From positions 124,001 through 188,000 of the forward strand of contig NZ_LDJX01000003.1 in assembly GCF_001306415.1 (NCBI RefSeq): a DNA stretch of 64,000 nucleotides, given 5' to 3'. Below, in pieces: positions 1 to 8,017 of this stretch. Position 1 is the stretch's first letter. Each line of letters opens with the position of its first letter. Below the pieces are notes generated by a model. It had not been told where the DNA came from and ran no database searches. It was given only the letters and a program-made list of their open reading frames with translations. The stretch is from Croceitalea dokdonensis DOKDO 023. Its GTDB lineage: Bacteria > Bacteroidota > Bacteroidia > Flavobacteriales > Flavobacteriaceae. The position numbers were made by a program, and so were the translations under genes.

Positions 1-42
1 TTTCATAATACTAAGGGTGATTTATAGTGTTTTTTGATTGAT

Positions 43-1401
43 TTATTGGTTTAATATCACTTCTAACTGGGTTCTTCGGTTAATGACATCAACCATGGAT
101 TGTAGGTACTCTTGTTGGCTATTGTATAGTTGTGTCTGTGCCTGCCGCAGCTCAAAACTAGTGGCCAGCCCTTCGTTATATTTAATTTCATTTTTGGTTT
201 CTATACGTTCTGCTAGGGCCAAATTCTCCTTGGAAGTTTGGTACTGTTCTATGGAAAAAGTGTAGTCGCTCTTTGCCCGATCTAGCTGTAACCGTATTTG
301 CTGCTCTGCTTCTGTGAGTTGGGTTTTTGCTTTTTCCAAAGCAATCTTTGCACGTTGGGTAGACGCACTCCTGCCCAAAGAACTGAAGATTGGGATGCTT
401 AAGTCTAACCCTAAAATGGATTGTTCAAACCATTGTTGGCCAGGGCTTAAAAAATTAAATCTGTCACTGAAGGAGTTGGCACCATAGCTCAAAAAACCGT
501 TTAAGGTGGGCAGTGCGCGGCTCTTTGCCAGTTTTAGTTCATAAAAACGCTGTTCGTTAAGGTTAAGGGCAAGCTTGTAATCTATGTTGTTCTCAATCTG
601 AAAAGCTTGTGTTAAGAAGTTGGAATCCATGTTTTGTTCCGTTAGACTAGTTAAGTTATCTAAAAGTGTAGTTGGGTTCTCTGTATCAAGGCCCATCATC
701 AGATTCAGCATTTGTAAGGTGATTTTTTCTAATCTAATGGCGTTCTTTAATTGATTGTCCACGGAAGCCAGCGTAATCTGCAGCTGGTCCACACTTTCCT
801 CATCGCCCAGGCCGTTTTCAAAAATCTTTTGCGTTTCCACTAAGTTCTTTTCTAGATTGGTTTTGTTTTTTTGGAAGATGGCCACACTCTCCCTGGCAAG
901 TAATACATTTCCATAAGCTTCAACCACCGCTTTACGGACCTCTAGGGCAGTTTTCTCCTTATTGTTCTGGCTGTAGCTCAGAAAGGACTTGGTGGCCTGC
1001 ACGCCAACAATGTAAGAACCGTCAAAAATCTGTTGTCTTAGCGTTGCCGATGCGGTCGCCGTTTGTGGCGGACCAAATACGATGGGAATAAAGGTGTCGG
1101 GATCTTGTACCACTCCTTCCGGTAAAAACTCTGGGGGCACCAAAATAGAGGGAAACTGGGCGATGGGCTGTATGATTTGGTTTTGGTAACCTACCGCTCC
1201 AGTTATTTGCGGTAATCCGCTTGCAATGACTTCCCACTTTTGCTTCTGGGCATCAAGAATATCCCTATCTGCATTTATGGCGCTATAGTTATGCTTTAAC
1301 GCGTAATTGACTGCGTCTTCCAGGGTAAAGGCCGTAGGTTGTTCCTGCGCAGTTATAAAGAAAGGTGCTATAAGCAATAGCACAATAAGGTGTAGTCGCA
1401 T
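43..1401 (-). CDS. TolC family outer membrane efflux protein
   Basis: This is an outer-membrane channel of a tripartite export system, most likely RND type. The 452-aa protein has a short signal peptide ending in TAQEQ. Two long alpha-helical heptad-rich halves follow (OEP domains, about residues 25-230 and 250-450), with the typical end pattern NEIKYNEGLATSFELRQAQT. The ATG start at 1401 directly abuts the stop of the upstream TetR gene, so the two form one operon. On the far left an ATG on the minus strand at positions 4-6 begins another gene 36 bases downstream; a HlyD-type adaptor would be expected there, but only two codons are in the window. The substrate is unknown. Family assignment is firm. 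Confidence 0.9.
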   Translation of the reverse strand: MRLHLIVLLLIAPFFITAQEQPTAFTLEDAVNYALKHNYSAINADRDILDAQKQKWEVIASGLPQITGAVGYQNQIIQPIAQFPSILVPPEFLPEGVVQDPDTFIPIVFGPPQTATASATLRQQIFDGSYIVGVQATKSFLSYSQNNKEKTALEVRKAVVEAYGNVLLARESVAIFQKNKTNLEKNLVETQKIFENGLGDEESVDQLQITLASVDNQLKNAIRLEKITLQMLNLMMGLDTENPTTLLDNLTSLTEQNMDSNFLTQAFQIENNIDYKLALNLNEQRFYELKLAKSRALPTLNGFLSYGANSFSDRFNFLSPGQQWFEQSILGLDLSIPIFSSLGRSASTQRAKIALEKAKTQLTEAEQQIRLQLDRAKSDYTFSIEQYQTSKENLALAERIETKNEIKYNEGLATSFELRQAQTQLYNSQQEYLQSMVDVINRRTQLEVILNQ

Positions 1402-2007
1402 TTATTCGTGATTAGAATTGATGATGTTGTTTAATATTTTTCTGCCTTCAGGGGTAACTATGCCACGAAGGTGGTATTCCAAATAGTTTTCCATAAGGCT
1501 GCGCATGGTAAATAGATGATTGGGGAACAAGCGGCTGTCCTTGATACTGGTTACCCCGGTAAAATAGATGCGCACCACAAACTCCACATTTAGGTTTGCT
1601 CTGTATATCCCTTGTTGAATGCCGCGCTCCACATTGTCTTTAATGCAGGTTTGCATCATGTGGAACTGCTTTTCCTTTAAGTTCCGGTGCACCTCCGGAT
1701 AGTATTTTTGCAGTTGGTATTCCGGGGAAGCGGCCTCATCGTTTAAATGTTCCATGACAAAACGCTTAATGTCATATAACTCCTCAATAGGGTTCTTGTC
1801 AAGCGTGCAAATGGCATCAATACCGTTGGATATCTTTCCAAAAAGCTGCATAGTGCAAGCTTCTACCAATTGCCCTTTATTGCTAAAGTGGGTGTAAATG
1901 GTTTTTTTGGATATGCCCATTTCTTGGGCCAAATCGTCCATGGTAACACTCTTAAAGCCTAGGTTTAGGAAGAGTTGGGTGGCGGTATGTAGAATATTTT
2001 CACGCAT
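1402..2007 (-). CDS. TetR/AcrR family transcriptional regulator
   Basis: This is a probable local repressor of the efflux operon. The N-terminal helix-turn-helix (about residues 1-50) shows ILHTATQLFLNLGFKSVTMD followed by LAQEMGISKKTIYTHF, the classic TetR DNA-binding pattern. The remaining 150 residues are a helical ligand-binding domain with no recognisable signature. An upstream TTG or ATG would add about 32 residues (to 2103), but the HTH begins right after the ATG at 2007, the usual spacing in the family, so I chose 2007. It lies immediately upstream of the TolC gene with no gap. The ligand is unknown. Confidence 0.9.
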   Translation of the reverse strand: MRENILHTATQLFLNLGFKSVTMDDLAQEMGISKKTIYTHFSNKGQLVEACTMQLFGKISNGIDAICTLDKNPIEELYDIKRFVMEHLNDEAASPEYQLQKYYPEVHRNLKEKQFHMMQTCIKDNVERGIQQGIYRANLNVEFVVRIYFTGVTSIKDSRLFPNHLFTMRSLMENYLEYHLRGIVTPEGRKILNNIINSNHE

Positions 2008-2280
2008 TAAGAGCGGCAAAAATAAGTCGGAAACTTTAAAAACAAATAAAGTTTCCAAAGTTTTACGTTTTTTTAACCTTGTGTGATTTTTCAGTAATTC
2101 CAACTATCAAGTCACTTTATAAGCTTAGGCAATACCATTGGTAAGGAGTAAAACTAGCCTGTTGTGTTTTTGTACGGGTCAGATAACTTTCGCCCTTTAT
2201 TCTCGGAATTTATTTGGCTCGTATTTATGGCTAGCCCAAGACTCCAAAAAAATAACTTGTGACGATATCGATTTTGATTG

Positions 2281-2709
2281 TTATTGCTTTGGGTTTTCTT
2301 CTTCATTTTTTCCTTTTTCCAGTTTACTTAAATAATTTTCAAACGCCTGTTCTCCTTCGCTCTTCCAAAACTCATCATAATGCTTCCATTTAGAAAACTC
2401 GTTTCTCATTGGTCCACACTTGCGTGTCAAGGGTCTGTTTTTGGGCATTCCTTTTTTGCCAGGTCCACCGCTGCCAAAACCAAAGAATATTTTGGCAAGC
2501 ACAATGAGGCCTACCGCTTGCCAATAACCAATGGTTGATAGGCTAAATAGCTCTGGCATAAGCCAGTTCCAAAGGCGCATGACCACGTAGCCCACCAAAA
2601 AGACAATGAGCGCCCCAAAGCATATGGCGAAAATGATTTTCACCCCTTTTTTTACGTAGTTGGTTACTTGGTTTTTTACCTGATGTTCCATTTGATGTTT
2701 ACTTTTCAT
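2281..2709 (-). CDS. small membrane protein of unknown function, co-transcribed with the ECF sigma factor
   Basis: This 142-aa protein starts with a charged segment. Two hydrophobic segments follow (about residues 24-50 and 60-80), then a glycine-rich link (FGFGSGGPGKKG) and a soluble, highly charged C-terminus ending in KGKNEEENPKQ. Its ATG overlaps the 3' end of the sigma-factor gene by 11 bases, so translation is probably coupled. That position is where an anti-sigma factor would sit, but no ZAS zinc motif or other anti-sigma signature is visible. A regulatory partner role is therefore only inferred from context. I do not recognise a named family. Confidence 0.75.
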   Translation of the reverse strand: MKSKHQMEHQVKNQVTNYVKKGVKIIFAICFGALIVFLVGYVVMRLWNWLMPELFSLSTIGYWQAVGLIVLAKIFFGFGSGGPGKKGMPKNRPLTRKCGPMRNEFSKWKHYDEFWKSEGEQAFENYLSKLEKGKNEEENPKQ

Positions 2710-3244
2710 ACGCGTAGTTTTTATGTTTTTCCAATTTCTTTAATAGTAAGGATATGGCCCTATGCCTTCTAGACATTAAGGTTCCTTGGGAAATGCCGGT
2801 TTCCTCTGAGATTTCCCGGTAGCTATACCCCTCAAAATCCATAGCTAGAATAATATCGCGGTAGGCTGGTTTCAATTCGTTTATTTCAATTTTAAGGATG
2901 GTCTTTAGTTCTTCCGTATAGGATAGTTCAGAACCGCTGTAAAAGGAGGCAGCAAAGTCCGTCCATAGTGCTTCAATTTCTTTTTCGCCCCTAATACGGA
3001 TTTTCTTTCCCCTCATCACATCAATCACCCTGTTTTTTAGAGCGCTGTACACAAAACCGGGAATATTATTGATGGGTACAGCGTCCAAGGGCCTTGAGAA
3101 CAATCGCACTGCAACATCTTGAATAATATCTTCGGCCTCGGCATCCACAGTTTCATCTATTCTGGACCGTACATAATTCTTAAGTGCCGAATATTCATCG
3201 GTAAAGAATTCTTTTATGGACGGATTGTTGGTTATGGATTCCAT
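2699..3244 (-). CDS. RNA polymerase ECF-type sigma-70 factor
   Basis: This 181-aa sigma factor carries region 2 (about residues 15-85; AEDIIQDVAVRLFSRP and NIPGFVYSALKNRVIDVMRG) and region 4 (about 120-175; YRDIILAMDFEGYSYREISEETGISQGTLMSRRHRA). The order and length match the ECF family. The ATG at 3244 is the first after an AT-rich leader. It overlaps the downstream membrane-protein gene. The divergent neighbour is a polyprenyl synthetase; 150 bases of AT-rich intergenic sequence separate them and probably hold both promoters. The regulon cannot be read from the sequence. Confidence 0.92.
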   Translation of the reverse strand: MESITNNPSIKEFFTDEYSALKNYVRSRIDETVDAEAEDIIQDVAVRLFSRPLDAVPINNIPGFVYSALKNRVIDVMRGKKIRIRGEKEIEALWTDFAASFYSGSELSYTEELKTILKIEINELKPAYRDIILAMDFEGYSYREISEETGISQGTLMSRRHRAISLLLKKLEKHKNYAYEK

Positions 3245-3395
3245 TTAAGGTTGTTATGTTGCACCTCACCCCTAAAGACGATGAAATACAAATCCATTGC
3301 ATCTTTTTTACTTTTTTTTAAAAATGCAGCTGCTAATTAGACTATCACACAATCAATTTGTAACAATGACCGTATTTTTGAACAAATTTTAAAGC

Positions 3396-4370
3396 ATGCA
3401 ATCCATAGCATTTTATCAAGAAGAGTTTGTCTCCTATCTTGAAAAAAGAAATCAGATTAAAGAGCCCAGAAACCTATACGAGCCTGTAGCCTATATTCTT
3501 GGTTTGGGCGGCAAACGCTTACGTCCGGTACTCACCTTAATGGCAGCGGATTTTTTTGGAGGGAACCATAAAGATGCTCTTGCTGCCGCCATGGCCGTTG
3601 AGGTGTTCCATAATTTTTCCTTGGTGCATGATGATATTATGGATGATGCGCCCCTGCGGCGTGGCAACCCTACCGTGCATGAAAAATGGGATGTGAACAC
3701 CGGTATACTTTCTGGGGATGCGATGCTGATTAACTCGTATCAACTTTTTGAGCAGTATGATGATGCTACCTTTGCCCGGTTGGTCCGCCTCTTTAGTGCA
3801 ACTGCCATAGAGGTTTGCGAGGGGCAGCAGTACGATGTTGATTTTGAAACACGGGATGATGTTAGCATCCCCGAGTATTTAAAGATGATAGAATATAAAA
3901 CCGCTGTTTTGGTGGCCTGCGCCTTAAAAATTGGTGCCATTGTTGCCGGTGCACCAGAACGGCAGCAAAATTTGATCTACGATTTTGGCAGAAATCTTGG
4001 CATCGCCTTTCAGATTCAAGATGATTATTTGGATGCCTTTGGCGATCCAAAAACCTTTGGCAAGCAAATAGGTGGTGATATCATAGAGAATAAAAAAACC
4101 TTCCTGTACCTAAAAGCATTGGAAAATGGGAACAAAGAACAGCAAAAGCAGCTGTTGGACCTGTATTCCATCCAACCCAATAACCCAGAGGGTAAGATTT
4201 TTGCCGTTAAAGAGGTTTTTACATCCACTGCCGCCGTGCAAGCAACCGCAGAGGCCATTGAAGCCTATACCCTAAAAGCATTTGAAGCGCTTGATCAAAT
4301 AGATCTGCCTAAAGAACGCAAAGCGATATTGGTAGAATTTGGAAATAACCTGATGAAGCGTACCACCTAA
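3396..4370 (+). CDS. polyprenyl synthetase (farnesyl/geranylgeranyl or longer-chain diphosphate synthase)
   Basis: This enzyme condenses isopentenyl diphosphate with an allylic diphosphate to make the prenyl chain used for carotenoids or quinones. At 324 aa it has the usual family length. The substrate-binding GGKRLRP is at residues 38-44, the first aspartate-rich motif DDIMDD at 79-84, and the second (FQIQDDYLD) at about 203-211. The ATG at 3396 is supported by the conserved N-terminus. The last four bases overlap the stop of the convergent lycopene cyclase gene, so the pair may feed one carotenoid pathway. Chain length cannot be read with confidence. Confidence 0.93.
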   Translation: MQSIAFYQEEFVSYLEKRNQIKEPRNLYEPVAYILGLGGKRLRPVLTLMAADFFGGNHKDALAAAMAVEVFHNFSLVHDDIMDDAPLRRGNPTVHEKWDVNTGILSGDAMLINSYQLFEQYDDATFARLVRLFSATAIEVCEGQQYDVDFETRDDVSIPEYLKMIEYKTAVLVACALKIGAIVAGAPERQQNLIYDFGRNLGIAFQIQDDYLDAFGDPKTFGKQIGGDIIENKKTFLYLKALENGNKEQQKQLLDLYSIQPNNPEGKIFAVKEVFTSTAAVQATAEAIEAYTLKAFEALDQIDLPKERKAILVEFGNNLMKRTT

Positions 4371-5506
4371 AAAACCCTTCCCAACAAGGCTTTAATAAAA
4401 GGCCACGGGTTGGGGGCCATCATAATAAACACATCTTCCACCAAAGAAGTTTCCTCATCTAAAAATTTGAAAATGAGTTGGGGTTTTCTGTTCTTAAAAA
4501 GAGATTCAAAAATAGGTTGCCCTAAGGAATTGTCCCGGTGCAGTATATCCAATAGTAAAAGGTCATAAAACCAAAAGCGGCTTTTGGTGGAAAAACTGAT
4601 GGGTTCTTTTCCGCGCTTTAAGTGGGCCACAAGTGCCTTTACGTTTTTTTGGCTTTTTTTAAAGGTGTATCCCGTGCTTGCCTTGGCCCAACCACCCGCC
4701 ATGCCTATGTTGAAAATAGGTTCGGAATTGTGCTGGCCAAAATCATAACAGGTCATGGGGATGTTACCGCGTTCCGTTTCCGTAATATCAAAAGTACCGG
4801 CATTTTTATCCTTTAGGTACTCTTTAATGGCATCTTCATATTCTGCCTTTGGAAGGGGAGTTTCGGAAAATAAGGTGTATTCCACCAATGCCTCCGTCTC
4901 GGAAAACGGTAAAACATACATAAAACGGGTATTTCCCTTTTGCGGAATGGAAAAATCCATGAACGTTGCTTCATCAATCTTAAAAATGGGCCTTTCGGTC
5001 TTAACAAACCAGCCCAAAAAATGCTGTTGTAGAATGGGAAATCCGGTGTCTTTTTTAAAGTTCCGATAATCAAAAATACTATTGAATACTTGCTTGGTTT
5101 GGTAGTTGTCCTTGCCAGTTACCAGTACGCTGCCATCTTCCAAAGGCGTGATATCCGTTACCTCTTCTTGGATAAATGTAATATTTGGATAGTCCCTAAG
5201 TTTGGAGAGATAGTAATTGTAGAAATCCAATCCCCTGACCATTTTATATTGGTACGGGGCAATGGCGGAAGATTGTCTTAATTTTTTACCGGCAAAGTAT
5301 ACCTTGGGCCACGTTTTGTGGACCATAGCGTCAAATTCTCCCTTTCCAGTTTCCCAAAAACACCAAGTACGGTCATTTTTCTTTTTATCGTCCTTATCTA
5401 GAATAGCGATTTTTTTATCCACAAAATAAGGGTCGCTTCCAAGGGCATCGGCCAAAAGCAGGCCGGACGCACCGGCACCAATGATAATGTAGTCGTACTT
5501 GGGCAT
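4367..5506 (-). CDS. crtY: lycopene cyclase (CrtY type)
   Basis: This enzyme closes the beta rings of lycopene to make beta-carotene, the step before flavobacterial zeaxanthin-type pigments. The 379-aa protein begins with a dinucleotide-binding fold (YDYIIIGAGASGLLLADAL, about residues 4-22) and carries the CrtY-family pattern KKNDRTWCFWE (about 42-52) and a late GMAGGWAKASTGYTF motif. It acts at the cytoplasmic membrane with bound flavin. It is convergent with the polyprenyl synthetase, overlapping it by 4 bases. No other crt genes are nearby, so the rest of the pathway lies elsewhere. Assignment is strong. Confidence 0.9.
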   Translation of the reverse strand: MPKYDYIIIGAGASGLLLADALGSDPYFVDKKIAILDKDDKKKNDRTWCFWETGKGEFDAMVHKTWPKVYFAGKKLRQSSAIAPYQYKMVRGLDFYNYYLSKLRDYPNITFIQEEVTDITPLEDGSVLVTGKDNYQTKQVFNSIFDYRNFKKDTGFPILQQHFLGWFVKTERPIFKIDEATFMDFSIPQKGNTRFMYVLPFSETEALVEYTLFSETPLPKAEYEDAIKEYLKDKNAGTFDITETERGNIPMTCYDFGQHNSEPIFNIGMAGGWAKASTGYTFKKSQKNVKALVAHLKRGKEPISFSTKSRFWFYDLLLLDILHRDNSLGQPIFESLFKNRKPQLIFKFLDEETSLVEDVFIMMAPNPWPFIKALLGRVF

Positions 5507-5597
5507 TGGTCAAAAGTACGCAAAGAAATGCAGCCCTTTGATCTTGTTGTAAGGAAGTCCTATTTTTTTTACTGTAGGTTGAATTAAATACCTTGGT

Positions 5598-6413
5598 TTA
5601 ATTGGATAAAAACGCGACTCCCTGGGCAATAACACTGTCCGTTCTTAGGATACGGAAGTGGCCGGTACCCTCTACTTCTAAAAGGGTGGACGCTTTCCAA
5701 TGTTGGTGAACATTTCTGGCACGTTCAATTGGGGTCGCCGTATCGTTTTTGTCATGAAGGATAAGGGCTTGTTTTACGTTAATATGTTTTACAAATTCAC
5801 TAACGCTTAAGGCGTTTACATCGGTACCTGTTTCCCGTTGTAATTTTAAGATAAGACGTTGTTTTACGGCATTGGTTATGCCCGTCATCCCACAAACATC
5901 ATCAATACGTTCGGAGAATTTATCCGGCACGGTAAAGAGGAGGTAATTGTCTATGGCGATATCTTGGTTTTTATATAGCGCGTAGGTAGTGGCCACACCA
6001 CCAAAGGAGTGACTTATCAAATTTTTTACCTCAAACTTTTTAAGTAGGGCAATGACGAGTTCCGTAAACTGGAATGGACTGGTGCGGCCTTTTGAGCTAT
6101 AGCCATGTGAGGGTGCATCAAAGCCATAAACGGTAAAGCCTCTCTTGATAAGCGCTTCAATAATTTCGGAAAAATTACCCGCCTGCCCTTCCCAGCCATG
6201 GATTAATAGCACACTTTTTTCACCGCCTTCCCAGGTATAGCATTGAATGGTAAATCCTTGGAACATAAAGGGCACTTTTGTGGCCTTATTTAAAGTACTT
6301 TCTTCATGGGTCCTTAATTTCCGCAACTGTGGATTGGTAAGCTGATCATATGCAAACCGGGTAAGCCGCCTTGGGAATAATTGGCAAGCTAGGCGTGTCA
6401 GGGTTTTTTTCAT
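5598..6413 (-). CDS. alpha/beta hydrolase
   Basis: This 271-aa serine hydrolase of the alpha/beta fold is predicted to be cytoplasmic, with a basic N-terminus and no clear signal peptide. The oxyanion region appears as LLIHGWEGQAGNF (about residues 90-102) and the nucleophile elbow as ISHSFGGVATTY (Ser in S-H-S-F-G-G). The likely acid and histidine are in LILHDKNDTATP and VEGTGHFRIL. The substrate is unknown; many flavobacteria carry similar esterase-like proteins. It stands alone, with an open 332-base gap upstream. Confidence 0.88.
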   Translation of the reverse strand: MKKTLTRLACQLFPRRLTRFAYDQLTNPQLRKLRTHEESTLNKATKVPFMFQGFTIQCYTWEGGEKSVLLIHGWEGQAGNFSEIIEALIKRGFTVYGFDAPSHGYSSKGRTSPFQFTELVIALLKKFEVKNLISHSFGGVATTYALYKNQDIAIDNYLLFTVPDKFSERIDDVCGMTGITNAVKQRLILKLQRETGTDVNALSVSEFVKHINVKQALILHDKNDTATPIERARNVHQHWKASTLLEVEGTGHFRILRTDSVIAQGVAFLSN

Positions 6414-6745
6414 GAATCTAATATGGTTTATCTTCTAATGACACCATGGCCATGTATAACACCGTAGTTCTTAAATCCTTTCTTAGCTAACCTTTCTTAC
6501 AAGATGTAAAAATGAATCTTCATCTAGGGTCATTTAACATTTAACCTCCGTATACATGCATCGCGGTTTGTTTTTAAGGAACATCTAGGTCCGGAGTATT
6601 GATGTTTTAGGTTATCCATAGTTGGTGTTAAAGGCCAAAATAGTACTTTCTGCAGAATTGGTATTTACCGAAAAGCAGCTTAAGCCATTTGGTATGCTGT
6701 AAACAGCTGTAAGTTCAACCTTTATTTTGCCTTGGATTTGGTGTG
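6414..6745. other. 332-base intergenic region without a recognised feature
   Basis: I see no open reading frame with coding character here and no strong hairpin. It should hold the promoter of the alpha/beta hydrolase gene on the minus strand and the 3' end of the DUF2200 transcript. Confidence 0.5.
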
Positions 6746-7117
6746 TCAATTCTTTTCTTGACGCAATATTTTTTCCATTTTTTTTCCCTTGGCCAGTTCG
6801 TCCACCAGTTTGTCCAGATACCGTACTTGCCTGTAGGGTTCAAATTCAATTTCCTCTACCCGATACCCACAAATAACACCCGTGATTAGGTGGGCATTGG
6901 GATGGATGGAAGCCTTTTTAAAAAACTCGGCAAAAGAGGTTTTTTTCCTGATAAACTCTTGTAAGCTTTCCTCACTAAAACCGGTAAGCCATTGGATTAC
7001 GGAATGCAGTTCCTCTTTGGTTCTCCCCTTTTTTTCAATTTTATTGACGTAGTGTGGATACACCGAGGAAAAGGTCATTTTTCCGATTTTTTCGTTTTTT
7101 TCTGCGGTGACTACCAT
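6746..7117 (-). CDS. DUF2200 family protein
   Basis: This is a 123-aa soluble protein. The family pattern is visible as [21 protein letters not shown] (about residues 17-37; the run is longer than the conserved part) and then [28 protein letters not shown] and the [13 protein letters not shown] tail. The family has no established biochemical role. It lies alone between two intergenic gaps, so context adds little. A shorter start at the internal Met (MTFSSVY, residue 14) is possible because family members often begin close to that point. Confidence 0.85.
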   Translation of the reverse strand: MVVTAEKNEKIGKMTFSSVYPHYVNKIEKKGRTKEELHSVIQWLTGFSEESLQEFIRKKTSFAEFFKKASIHPNAHLITGVICGYRVEEIEFEPYRQVRYLDKLVDELAKGKKMEKILRQEKN

Positions 7118-7315
7118 GGTTTATATGCATTTGTATGTTGCATTAGTTTTTTTAGAAAGTTACCCTTTTTTTTTGGTTCATTCTAAAGTCTACCTGGGAT
7201 AAGGGTTGGTTTGGGTATAGGAAAACAGCGTTCGGTCAAAGGTTTTGAGTAGCTTTAAAGCCGCCTTTAAACGTGCAGGTCATTTTTCTGTTTTTCCTTA
7301 TAAATCCTTTGGTTG

Positions 7316-7795
7316 TTATTGCAGATGCTGTTCCAAAACCTCCTGTAGGGCCTTTGGGGACAGGTAGTTAAAGTAACGGGCCTTTACCTGGAATTTTTCA
7401 TTGAGCACAACCATGGCTGGCAATGAGAATGGCTGTTCTTCCCGGCTTGCCAATAGTAGTGCCATATCATGAATGGGATTTCTGCTTTTCCCAATAAACC
7501 GGTTGGTTAGTGTTGTGCCCTCAAACACAATGGTATCTTGGGTCTGCGCATTCATTTTAACGGCATAATAGTGCTTGTTTAGCTCGGAAACCACCTCCTT
7601 ATTTTTAAAAGCCGCGACATCCATTTTTTTGCAGTACACACACCAATCTGCATAAAAACTGATGAATACCTTTTTAGGTTGTATGGCCAAGGAATCCTCC
7701 AATTGTTCAAAAGTTAGCCAATTGATGGATGTTTCTTGGGCCGTAGCAAGTTGCGGTACCGTAAGGTTTAGAAGCAAGAAAAATACCAGAAACAA
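7316..7795 (-). CDS. thioredoxin-like exported protein
   Basis: This protein has a hydrophobic signal segment (LVFFLLLNLTVPQLATAQ), then a thioredoxin fold of the fused, DUF255/DsbD-C type. The active-site region is SFYADWCVYCKKMD, and LPAMVVLNEKF provides the cis-proline strand. It should act in the periplasm in disulfide reduction. The reading frame stays open upstream to an ATG at 7972, adding 59 unusual basic and Cys-rich residues, but that extension reads through a repeat-like palindrome (about 7803-7819). I therefore prefer the TTG at 7795, right before the signal peptide. TTG starts recur in this window. The start remains uncertain. Confidence 0.75.
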   Translation of the reverse strand: MFLVFFLLLNLTVPQLATAQETSINWLTFEQLEDSLAIQPKKVFISFYADWCVYCKKMDVAAFKNKEVVSELNKHYYAVKMNAQTQDTIVFEGTTLTNRFIGKSRNPIHDMALLLASREEQPFSLPAMVVLNEKFQVKARYFNYLSPKALQEVLEQHLQ

Positions 7796-8017
7796 CTTAT
7801 AACCACCCTTTAAAGGAGGATCAGGTAGGGCGGTATATTTCCTTTTGGGCAAGGAGGGGCAATTAACAAGGCACTTTGCCTCATCCCTACGGTGAGATAA
7901 CCCGGGATTTTTAGTTAAGTCCGTTTGGGATATGCGGCAATTGCACATGGTACGTCTTTTGAAGTGCCGCATGGTTAAAATCCATTCATTTGGTTTGGAA
8001 TACAGCTGTGTTTCATT

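Noticed and set aside
2138-2335. 65-codon frame between the TetR gene and the small membrane protein gene
   Set aside because: Odd composition and overlap with the 3' end of the opposite-strand gene; no support.
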